Shown here piece after piece: positions 15,127 to 22,162 of a stretch of DNA of 23,075 nt. The stretch comes from an uncultured Eubacteriales bacterium (GTDB lineage Bacteria; Bacillota_A; Clostridia; Lachnospirales; Lachnospiraceae), in assembly GCA_900321365.1 (NCBI GenBank), contig ONVT01000104.1, positions 1 through 23,075 of the forward strand, given 5' to 3'. Positions within the stretch are counted from its first letter, which is position 1; each line of letters starts with the position of its first letter. The notes under the pieces were generated by a model. The model was not told the DNA's origin, searched no databases, and saw nothing but the letters and a program-made list of their open reading frames with translations. The position numbers and the translations under genes were made by a program.

Positions 15127-17307
15127 ATGCTGAATGCAGGCGATTTTCTTCAGAATCGATATGAGATAATCAATTGCATAGGGTCCGGCGGAATGGCGGA
15201 TGTCTTTCGTGCGCGCGATCACAAGCTGAACCGCTTCGTTGCGATCAAAGTGCTGAAGGCAGAGTTCAGGAGTGACAAGGAATTTGTGTCCAAATTCCGG
15301 GTGGAGGCGCAGGCCGCTGCGGGACTGGCTCATCCGAATATCGTGAATGTATACGACGTCGGCGATGAGAACGGGGTGTACTTTATCGTGATGGAGCTGG
15401 TCGAAGGCATCACACTGAAGACATACATCCTGAGCAAGGGAAAGCTGTCCGTCCGCGAGGCGACCGGCATAAGCCTGCAGGTTGCGTCCGGTCTGGAGGC
15501 GGCGCACAACAACGGTATCATCCACAGGGATGTGAAGCCGCAGAACATCATCATTTCCACGGACGGGACCGCGAAGGTTGCGGATTTCGGAATCGCAAGG
15601 GCGGCCAGTTCGGATACGATCAATTCAAATGTCATGGGTTCCGTGCACTACAGTGCTCCGGAACAGTCGCGCGGCGGATTCTCTGACGCCAAGAGCGATA
15701 TCTATTCGCTCGGAATCACCATGTATGAGATGCTGACGGGAAGGGTGCCGTTTGATGGGGACTCCACGGTCGAGGTCGCGCTGAAACATCTGCATGAGGA
15801 GATTATTTCTCCGCGGGACATCATCCCGGACCTGCCCCGTGCAATTGAGCAGATCATTTTAAAATGCACACAGAAGAGTCCGGACCGGCGTTATCAGAGC
15901 ATGTCTCTGCTGATCCGTGACCTGAAGGAATCTCTGGTGAATCCGAACGGAGATTTTGTCCGGTTTGCCTCCGAGAACCCCAGCGGGGCGACACACAAGT
16001 ATTCCCGGGAGGATCTGGAGGAGATCAACCGCCGCTCCCAGGACGGCGAGGCATGGCCCGGGCTGTTCGACGGATCCTATGACGGGCGGATGAACTATCC
16101 CCCGGAGGAGGAGCCTCTGGATGACGATGAATACTACGGCGGCTATCCGGATGAATTTGACGCGGAGGATTATGAGGAGCCGGGCAGAAGAGGAAAACGC
16201 CAGGGAAAGAAGGCAGCTACGTCCGAGAAGATCGTGACCGTGATCTCGATTGTGGTCGCTGTTGCCATCGGCCTTCTGATTCTGTATCTGATTCTTCATA
16301 CCTTTGATGTTTTCGGGCCGGGCGGCAGCGGGAACATGACGGAGGCCATCAACGGCAGCGCCCAGAATGCCTCTTCGCAGCAGGTTGCCGTACCGGATCT
16401 TCTCGGCAGGACGGAGAATGAGGCACAGGCGCTTCTGAAGGAGAACGGCCTGGGCTACAAATATCTGGGCGAGATGAGTTCGAATGAATACGCGAACGGA
16501 CTGATCGCGGAACAGAGCATGGATCCGGGAACAATGGTCGACAGGAACACCCGGATCGGATACATGATTTCCATCGGTTCCGCGCAGGCCCTTACCGTTC
16601 CGGATCTGACGAACAAGCAGCAGGCGGACGCGGAGCAGGCGATCACAAGCATGGGACTTCTGGTTTCGGTGGACAATACCCGTTACAGCGACACGGTTGA
16701 GGCGGGGCACGTTATCACGACGAACCCGGGAGCGGGCTCCACAGTGCATGAAGGGGATACGGTCTCTCTGTATATCAGCCAGGGTCAGGATTCCCAGTCG
16801 GTCAAGGTTCCCGATACACAGGGAAAATATAAGGATGACGCGGTCACGATGCTGACCAACTCAGGACTCTATGTCTATGTGGCAAACGAGCCCAGCGATA
16901 CGGTTCCCCAGAACCTGGTCATCAGGCAGGATCTGCCTCCGGGTTCCAGTGTACAGACCGGATCCTCCATCACGATTACTGTGTCCACGGGACCGGAGAA
17001 CGAGATCGTGATTAACCCGGACCAGACAGTTGACGCGAATACCCAGAACGCAGACAGCAAATGGATGTGCTACGCGCAGCTTCAGGAGCCGACGGACTTT
17101 ACCGACGGAAGCTATGTGCGCATCGTGCTGTCCCAGAACGAAAATGAGACGCAGGTATATGAAGGAAACGCCACTTTCCCGTATCTTCTGAATGTGGAGG
17201 GGATACCCGGCGTATCCACAGGCACTGCCTATGTGTACCTGTATGACGATTACGGCAATGTCCTCTCGACCACGCGGTATGACGGCATCGAATTCTATGA
17301 GCAGTGA
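15127..17307 (+). CDS. prkC: PASTA-domain Ser/Thr protein kinase (PrkC/Stk1)
   Basis: Membrane kinase of 726 aa that senses muropeptides or lipid II and phosphorylates wall, ribosome and metabolic proteins. The kinase domain (10-270) has the glycine loop GSGGMADV, K41, HRDVKPQN (133-140) and DFG (153-155). An acidic, Tyr-rich juxtamembrane stretch (around 310-345) and a basic patch lead to one membrane helix (369-393). Three PASTA repeats begin at about V420, L489 and V559. About 100 further residues (625-726) form a beta-rich C-terminal region that is not a PASTA repeat and ends in YEQ. The ATG follows AAGGAG (15115-15120) at 6 nt. The stop codon lies inside the rsgA start region, an 11-nt overlap. 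Confidence 0.96.
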   Translation: MLNAGDFLQNRYEIINCIGSGGMADVFRARDHKLNRFVAIKVLKAEFRSDKEFVSKFRVEAQAAAGLAHPNIVNVYDVGDENGVYFIVMELVEGITLKTYILSKGKLSVREATGISLQVASGLEAAHNNGIIHRDVKPQNIIISTDGTAKVADFGIARAASSDTINSNVMGSVHYSAPEQSRGGFSDAKSDIYSLGITMYEMLTGRVPFDGDSTVEVALKHLHEEIISPRDIIPDLPRAIEQIILKCTQKSPDRRYQSMSLLIRDLKESLVNPNGDFVRFASENPSGATHKYSREDLEEINRRSQDGEAWPGLFDGSYDGRMNYPPEEEPLDDDEYYGGYPDEFDAEDYEEPGRRGKRQGKKAATSEKIVTVISIVVAVAIGLLILYLILHTFDVFGPGGSGNMTEAINGSAQNASSQQVAVPDLLGRTENEAQALLKENGLGYKYLGEMSSNEYANGLIAEQSMDPGTMVDRNTRIGYMISIGSAQALTVPDLTNKQQADAEQAITSMGLLVSVDNTRYSDTVEAGHVITTNPGAGSTVHEGDTVSLYISQGQDSQSVKVPDTQGKYKDDAVTMLTNSGLYVYVANEPSDTVPQNLVIRQDLPPGSSVQTGSSITITVSTGPENEIVINPDQTVDANTQNADSKWMCYAQLQEPTDFTDGSYVRIVLSQNENETQVYEGNATFPYLLNVEGIPGVSTGTAYVYLYDDYGNVLSTTRYDGIEFYEQ

Positions 17308-18274
17308 CCGGGGCGGCAGAAACAGTGGCCGGATGGATCCAGGCCGCGGCCATATTGATATGACCGGCAGCCGGAATGGTATGGGCGCAGACCGGACAGG
17401 AAAGATCATACGCTCCGTCGGGGGATTCTATTTCGTCTACTGCCATGAGGACGCGCAGACTTACCAGTGCAGGGCACGAGGGATCTTCCGGAAAGACAGC
17501 TTTAAACCGCTCACCGGGGACGACTGTACCTTTCGCCTGACAAAAGCGCAGGACGTAGAGGGGTATGTCGAGACGATTGCTGAGCGCCGCAATCAGCTGA
17601 TCCGTCCGCCGGTGGCGAACGTGGACCAGGCGCTGGTGCTGTTCGCGTTTGCCAGCCCGCAGCCGAATGTGTCGCTGCTCGACCGCTTCCTGATCGAGAT
17701 GAAGCGACAGCAGATTCCGGCGGTGGTCTGCTTTAACAAGAGCGACCTTGTGGATGAGGGCAGGAGGCAGACGCTGACGAAGGCATATCATCTTGCCGGA
17801 TATCAGGTCCTGACCGTAAGCATTCTGAAGGACGAGGGGCTTGAACAGATCCGGGAGCTGATGCGGGGGAAGACGACGGTCCTGGCGGGACCGAGCGGAG
17901 TGGGCAAAAGCTCGCTGACAAACCGGCTCTGCCCGTCGGCAAAGATGGAGGTCGGAGATCTCTCCCGGCGCACGGAGCGTGGGAAGCAGACGACCCGGCA
18001 CGCGGAGCTGTTCTCAGCAGGGGATCATACCTTCTTTTTTGACACGCCCGGTTTCTCGAGCCTGGAGCTGCGCGGGATCGGAAGGGAAGAGATCAAATCC
18101 TTCTTCCCGGAGTTCTCAGAGTTTGAACCCGGGTGCCGCTTCCAGGGCTGCATGCACATCCATGAGCCGGACTGCGGTGTCAAGCAGGCCATCGAGGAGG
18201 GACTTATCAGCCGGGAGAGGTATGACAGCTACCTGCAGCTGGTTGAGGAAGTGTCGGCTGCGCGGAGATATTAA
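17297..18274 (+). CDS. rsgA: Ribosome small subunit-dependent GTPase A
   Basis: Circularly permuted GTPase that acts late in 30S assembly. The OB-fold region begins GKIIRSVGGFYFVY. The G4 motif NKSD (147-150) precedes G1 GPSGVGKSS (198-206) and G3 DTPG (249-252), the permuted order that defines the family. The zinc site is C280, C285, H287, C293. Start choice is uncertain. ATG 17297 overlaps the prkC stop and would be translated by coupling, giving 325 aa with a Gly/Arg/Asp-rich 35-residue N-terminal extension. ATG 17333, 17360 and 17378 are alternatives, and none has a good ribosome binding site. Function is secure, the N-terminus is not. Confidence 0.95.
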   Translation: MSSDRGGRNSGRMDPGRGHIDMTGSRNGMGADRTGKIIRSVGGFYFVYCHEDAQTYQCRARGIFRKDSFKPLTGDDCTFRLTKAQDVEGYVETIAERRNQLIRPPVANVDQALVLFAFASPQPNVSLLDRFLIEMKRQQIPAVVCFNKSDLVDEGRRQTLTKAYHLAGYQVLTVSILKDEGLEQIRELMRGKTTVLAGPSGVGKSSLTNRLCPSAKMEVGDLSRRTERGKQTTRHAELFSAGDHTFFFDTPGFSSLELRGIGREEIKSFFPEFSEFEPGCRFQGCMHIHEPDCGVKQAIEEGLISRERYDSYLQLVEEVSAARRY

Positions 18275-18287
18275 TAGGAGGATCACA

Positions 18288-18950
18288 ATGGAATACTATA
18301 TTGCCCCGTCGATTCTTTCCGCTGATTTTAAACATCTGGGAGAAGACATCCTGGCAGTAAAGCGCTGCGGCGCGAAGATTCTGCATTTTGACGTGATGGA
18401 CGGAATGTTTGTGCCGAGCATATCCTTCGGGATGCCGGTGCTCAAGTCGATCCGCCCCCTGACCGATATGTTCTATGACGCCCACCTGATGGTGCAGGAT
18501 CCGGGACGATATGTGAAGGATTTTGCCGACGCGGGAGCGGACGGGGTCACGGTGCATGCAGAGGCCTGCCTGCACCTGGATCGTGTGCTGGCGGATATCC
18601 ATGACAAGGGAATGAAGGCAGGCGTCGCGCTCAATCCCGCGACACCCCTGAGCGTGCTGGATTATGTGTATGACAAGGCGGACATGATCCTCCTGATGAC
18701 GGTCAATCCGGGGTTCGGCGGCCAGAAGCTGATCCCTGCCGTCCTGGACAAGATCACCCGGCTTCGCGCGATACTGGATGAGAAGGGGCTTTCCACCCAT
18801 ATCCAGGTGGATGGCGGAGTCCATGACGAAACGATCGACCTGGTGGTGAAAGCGGGAGCGAATGTGATCGTGGCCGGATCGGCAGTCTTTGGGGAGAACA
18901 TCGAGGAGCGGTACAGAAAACTGGCCGGACATCTGCCGGAACGGGCGTGA
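18288..18950 (+). CDS. rpe: Ribulose-phosphate 3-epimerase
   Basis: TIM-barrel enzyme of 220 aa that interconverts ribulose 5-phosphate and xylulose 5-phosphate in the pentose phosphate pathway. Motifs are IAPSILSADF, HFDVMDG (33-39, metal and catalytic residues), AHLM (65-68), NPGFGGQ (140-146) and the catalytic/metal DGG (175-177), then VAGSAVFG at the phosphate-binding end. The start ATG follows a perfect AGGAGG (18276-18281) at 6 nt and lies 13 nt after rsgA. The open frame extends far back across rsgA, which is not coding for this protein. Confidence 0.97.
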   Translation: MEYYIAPSILSADFKHLGEDILAVKRCGAKILHFDVMDGMFVPSISFGMPVLKSIRPLTDMFYDAHLMVQDPGRYVKDFADAGADGVTVHAEACLHLDRVLADIHDKGMKAGVALNPATPLSVLDYVYDKADMILLMTVNPGFGGQKLIPAVLDKITRLRAILDEKGLSTHIQVDGGVHDETIDLVVKAGANVIVAGSAVFGENIEERYRKLAGHLPERA

Positions 18951-18989
18951 CGCGTTTCCTATAATTCTAAACAGCAGGGGATCTGCGAT

Positions 18990-19664
18990 ATGAACGAATA
19001 TGCGATTATCATAGCGGGGGGCAGAATCGACGAGGATTTTGCCCTCTCTTTTCTGTCTTCAGCCATTGAGGGACCTCAGAAGCCGCTGCTGATCGCGGCG
19101 GACCGGGGCCTGATGTTTCTGGACCGGCATGGTTTCATGCCGGATCTGATCGTGGGAGACTTCGATTCTGTCCGGGAGGGCTTCAAAGAACAGTATCAGC
19201 ACACCCACCCTGGAGCAGAGATTCTGGAATTCAGCTGGGAGAAAGACTATACGGATACCGAGATCGCTGCCAGGAAGGCGGTAGAGAGAGGCTGCCGCCG
19301 GATTGACTTCCTCGGGGTAACCGGGACGAGATTTGATCACATGATCGGTGCCGTCCAGGTGCTCGCCATGCTTCTCGACAAAGGCGTCGAAGGGCGGATC
19401 CTGGATCCCTGCAACCGGATTACGATGCACCGGAAGGGATTCCGGATCCGGAAGGAGGAGCAGTGGGGGAAATATATCTCCTTCTTTTCCTGGGGCGGCG
19501 AAGTGAGGGGAGTGACGCTGAAAGGAGTTCATTTTCCATTGACCGGCGGCACGATCAGCTGCTCTGAGACAATCGCCATCTCGAACGAGATCGAGGAAGA
19601 AGAAGCGGAGGTGACATTCGCGGAGGGGAGGCTCCTTATGGTGGAGTCAAAGGACACTCCGTGA
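18990..19664 (+). CDS. thiN: Thiamine pyrophosphokinase
   Basis: Converts thiamine and ATP to thiamine diphosphate (224 aa). The family motifs are AADRGLMFL, GDFDS (56-60), DYTDTE (86-91) and GTRFDH (112-117), followed by the C-terminal thiamine-binding domain (SFFSWGGEVRGVTLKGVHFPL). A TATAAT-like sequence at 18960-18965 lies in the 39-nt gap after rpe, but no -35 box fits it. Position after rpe matches Bacillus yloS. No TPP riboswitch is seen. Confidence 0.95.
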   Translation: MNEYAIIIAGGRIDEDFALSFLSSAIEGPQKPLLIAADRGLMFLDRHGFMPDLIVGDFDSVREGFKEQYQHTHPGAEILEFSWEKDYTDTEIAARKAVERGCRRIDFLGVTGTRFDHMIGAVQVLAMLLDKGVEGRILDPCNRITMHRKGFRIRKEEQWGKYISFFSWGGEVRGVTLKGVHFPLTGGTISCSETIAISNEIEEEEAEVTFAEGRLLMVESKDTP

Positions 19665-19673
19665 GCCCTGGCT

Positions 19674-19693
19674 ATGTGAATGATTTTTCACAT
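19674..19693 (+). other. AT-rich hairpin after thiN (possible weak terminator)
   Basis: ATGTGAA (19674-19680) pairs with TTCACAT (19687-19693) around TGATTT. It lies 10 nt after the thiN stop. The T's are in the loop and 3' arm and no T-run follows, so termination is doubtful. Confidence 0.35.
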
Positions 19694-19711
19694 GTGTTAT
19701 CGAAAGAATAG

Positions 19712-19779
19712 TTGCTCACACAGCAAACGCCGTGGGATCGTCGAGAGCAGATGTTGAAAAACCAATTTCTGTGATGAGA
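19712..19779 (+). ncRNA. Structured leader element, copy B (upstream of the CxxC protein gene)
   Basis: The same architecture as copy A at identical spacing. Outer helix TCACA (19716-19720)/TGTGA (19770-19774); invariant GGGATCGTCG at 19734-19743. The closing hairpin is CAGATGTTG (19748-19756)/CAATTTCTG (19763-19771) with loop AAAAAC. Several differences from copy A keep pairing (T-G becomes T-A, G-C becomes G-T), while the loop and the GGGATCGTCG block do not change. It ends 26 nt before the start codon of the downstream gene, whose AAGGAG lies outside the element. Confidence 0.6.
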
Positions 19780-19805
19780 CCGGCAAGAATCATAAGGAGA
19801 GGAGT

Positions 19806-20069
19806 ATGGGACTGTTTTCCGGAAAGCAGAAGAAGGAAACAAGACAGGGATTCTTCTCAAAAGGCTCTCAGAGGGTGGAAAAACCTGAGTTTGACAAAGA
19901 GAGGGAATATCCGGTTGTCCGGTGCAGTATCTGCAACGGCGAGCAGGTGGCAGGATTCAAAGACCGGAGCACAGGACATTTCAGGGAGTACAGCCTGATC
20001 CGCAGCGCGCAGGAACTGGAGGAGTTCCGAATGCTGTGCGGCGTGGAACAGGTTCCGAAGGAGTACTGA
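19806..20069 (+). CDS. Small conserved CxxC protein of unknown function
   Basis: An 87-aa soluble protein. The N-terminal 35 residues are basic and polar (MGLFSGKQKKETRQGFF). The core is VVRCSICNGEQVAGFKDRSTGHFRE, with one CxxC pair, a further H and a later single Cys (MLCGVEQVP). The core feels familiar from short hypothetical proteins of Clostridia, but I cannot name a function. The two cysteines with a nearby His could bind a metal or be redox-active. The ATG is preceded by AAGGAGAGGAG, a strong site. It sits between thiN and ychF, with the structured element B in its leader. It has no signal peptide or membrane segment. Confidence 0.8.
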   Translation: MGLFSGKQKKETRQGFFSKGSQRVEKPEFDKEREYPVVRCSICNGEQVAGFKDRSTGHFREYSLIRSAQELEEFRMLCGVEQVPKEY

Positions 20070-20095
20070 CAAAAAGGGCTTTCATGTGATATTCT
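20066..20095 (+). promoter_or_regulatory. Candidate promoter for ychF
   Basis: CTGACA (20066-20071), 18-nt spacer, TATTCT (20090-20095). The -35 box overlaps the stop codon of the preceding gene. RNA would start near 20102, right at a 9-bp hairpin. Confidence 0.35.
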
Positions 20096-20102
20096 TTCTA
20101 AA

Positions 20103-20144
20103 GCAGACTCTACTGTATGACAAATGAACCAGAAGAGAGTCTGC
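20103..20144 (+). other. 9-bp hairpin in the ychF leader
   Basis: GCAGACTCT (20103-20111) pairs perfectly with AGAGTCTGC (20136-20144) across a 24-nt loop. No T-run follows. It lies 31 nt before the ychF ATG and would be at the 5' end of an RNA from the candidate promoter at 20066. Confidence 0.55.
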
Positions 20145-20175
20145 CGGAGAGAAAACAGAAGGAGACAGAAGAAAG

Positions 20176-21273
20176 ATGAAATTAGGAATCCTGGGGCTGC
20201 CGAATGTCGGCAAGAGCACCCTTTTCAATTCACTGACGAAGGCCGGCGCGGAGTCGGCCAATTATCCGTTCTGCACCATCGATCCGAACGTAGGCGTGGT
20301 GGCGGTGCCGGATGAGAGGCTGAAGCTCCTGGGGGATCTTTACAGCTCGAAGAAGATTACGCCCGCGGTGATCGAGTTTGTCGACATTGCAGGACTGGTG
20401 AAGGGCGCTTCGAAGGGAGAGGGTCTCGGGAACCAGTTTCTTGCAAATGTCCGCGAGTGTGACGCCCTGGTGCATGTCGTGCGCTGTTTTGAGGATCCGA
20501 ACGTCGTGCATGTGGACGGCAGCATAGATCCGGTCCGCGATATTGAGACGATCGACCTGGAGCTGGTCTTCGCGGATCTCGAAGTGCTCGAGCGCAGGAT
20601 GAGCAGGCTGGGACGGTCTGCAAGAAATGATAAGGACGCCGCGGCGGAGCTTGCGATGCTGCAAAGACTCAGGGCCCACCTCGAGGAGGGGAAGGCCGCT
20701 TCCTCCTTTGAACGAAAGGGAGACAGTGAGGAGGCATGGTTTGCCGAATACAACCTGCTGACCGCAAAGCCTGTGATCTTCGCGGCAAACGTGGCGGAAA
20801 CGGACGCGGCAGATGACGGGGCTCAGAATCCCCATGTACAGGCGGTCCGCTCCCACGCGGCAGATGTGAATGCGGAGGTGTTTGTCGTCTGCGCTCAGAT
20901 CGAGGAGGAGATCTCCGAGCTGGATGATGATGAGAAGCAGATGTTCCTTGAGGATCTGGGACTGAAGGAATCCGGCCTCGACAAGCTGATCAGGGCAAGC
21001 TACAGTCTGCTCGGACTGATGAGCTTTCTGACCGCCGGTGAGAAAGAAACCAGGGCCTGGACGATTAAGAAGGGCACGAAGGCACCTCAGGCCGCAGGGA
21101 AGATCCACACGGATTTTGAACGGGGTTTCATCCGGGCAGAGGTTGTCAATTACAGAGATCTTCTGGACTGCGGCTCCCTTGGCGCCGCCCGCGAGAAGGG
21201 AATCGTCCGCCTGGAAGGAAAAGAGTATGTGGTTCAGGACGGGGACGTGATCCTGTTCCGGTTCAACGTCTGA
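20176..21273 (+). CDS. ychF: Redox-responsive ATPase/GTPase YchF (OLA1 family)
   Basis: Cytoplasmic Obg-related P-loop NTPase of 365 aa that associates with the ribosome. G1 is GLPNVGKST (7-15), followed by [14 protein letters not shown] and G3 [14 protein letters not shown]. The G4 position reads N205-V-A-E208 in place of NKxD, the change that gives the family its ATP preference. The C-terminal TGS domain ([20 protein letters not shown] to the end, [16 protein letters not shown]) is complete. An AGAAGGAGACAGAAG stretch precedes the ATG. It is followed by lgt after 13 nt, so ychF, lgt and mreB may be co-transcribed. Confidence 0.97.
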   Translation: MKLGILGLPNVGKSTLFNSLTKAGAESANYPFCTIDPNVGVVAVPDERLKLLGDLYSSKKITPAVIEFVDIAGLVKGASKGEGLGNQFLANVRECDALVHVVRCFEDPNVVHVDGSIDPVRDIETIDLELVFADLEVLERRMSRLGRSARNDKDAAAELAMLQRLRAHLEEGKAASSFERKGDSEEAWFAEYNLLTAKPVIFAANVAETDAADDGAQNPHVQAVRSHAADVNAEVFVVCAQIEEEISELDDDEKQMFLEDLGLKESGLDKLIRASYSLLGLMSFLTAGEKETRAWTIKKGTKAPQAAGKIHTDFERGFIRAEVVNYRDLLDCGSLGAAREKGIVRLEGKEYVVQDGDVILFRFNV

Positions 21274-21286
21274 GAAGGGATCAGCG

Positions 21287-22162
21287 ATGTCGATCGGGTT
21301 TCCGAATCTGGGGATTCAGTTTGACCATGTCATCCGCACGGTCAGTGTGTTTTCATTTTCTATTGCCATCTATGGTATTACGATGGCGCTCGGGATCCTG
21401 GGAGGACTGCTCGTGGCTTCCTGGACTGCGAAGAAAACCGGGCAGAATCCGGACGATTACACGAACATCGCCCTGCTCGGGATCGTGCTCGGGCTGCTCG
21501 GGGCACGCATCTATTATGTTGTGTTCAGCTGGGATTACTACCGCCTGCATCCGGGCGAGATCCTGGACTTTCGGGGCGGCGGCCTTGCCCTCTTCGGGTC
21601 TTTAATCGGGGCGGTAGCGGCAGTCCTGATCTACTGCAGATGGAAGAAGCTGAGCATCCCCCTGGTGCTGGACACGGCCTGCCTGGGGATGGTGACCGGG
21701 CAGATCATCGGACGCTGGGGGAACTTCTTCAACCGGGAAGCGTTTGGGGAATACACCGACAATCTGCTTGCCATGCGCCTTCCTCTTGCCGATGTGAGGG
21801 CGGATGCAGTGACAGAGCTCATGCATGAGCATGAGGTGGTGATTGACGGGGTGACTTATATTCAGGTTCATCCGACGTTCCTGTACGAATCCCTGTGGAA
21901 CCTCGCTGTTCTGGCGGTCCTGATGGCGCTCACGCTCAAAAGGAAGAAGCGTTTTGACGGAGAGATCTTTCTGCTGTATCTCCTGCTCTACGGGATCGGA
22001 CGGATCTGGATCGAGTCTCTCAGGACTGACCAGCTCCTCATTCCGGGGACGCAGATCCCGGTGTCACAGGTTCTGGCGGCAGTTCTTGCAGTCGTCTCGG
22101 CGGTATTGATTCTGGTGCTGCGCAGGAAACATTGCAGCAGAGAGAGGGAAGGACATACATAA
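21287..22162 (+). CDS. lgt: Prolipoprotein diacylglyceryl transferase with Phe at the His-103 position
   Basis: Membrane enzyme of 291 aa that transfers diacylglycerol from phosphatidylglycerol to the lipobox cysteine of prolipoproteins. About seven hydrophobic helices are present. The signature GRWGNFFNREAFG is intact, as is the later essential-Arg segment GRIWIESLRTDQL. In the earlier GG-x-x-x-[H/Y]-G motif this protein has GGLALFG, with F103 where E. coli has His and many Firmicutes have Tyr. Residues around 160-190 form the usual periplasmic head region. The stop shares one base with the mreB start (TAATG), indicating coupling of lipoprotein and cell-shape genes. Confidence 0.95.
   Translation: MSIGFPNLGIQFDHVIRTVSVFSFSIAIYGITMALGILGGLLVASWTAKKTGQNPDDYTNIALLGIVLGLLGARIYYVVFSWDYYRLHPGEILDFRGGGLALFGSLIGAVAAVLIYCRWKKLSIPLVLDTACLGMVTGQIIGRWGNFFNREAFGEYTDNLLAMRLPLADVRADAVTELMHEHEVVIDGVTYIQVHPTFLYESLWNLAVLAVLMALTLKRKKRFDGEIFLLYLLLYGIGRIWIESLRTDQLLIPGTQIPVSQVLAAVLAVVSAVLILVLRRKHCSREREGHT

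Noticed and set aside
17979..18287. Upstream extension of the rpe frame across rsgA
   Set aside because: rsgA is clearly coding there and rpe has a perfect AGGAGG just before 18288.
18960..18965. TATAAT before thiN as a promoter
   Set aside because: No acceptable -35 box at 16-18 nt and no extended -10; the gene is probably read from upstream.
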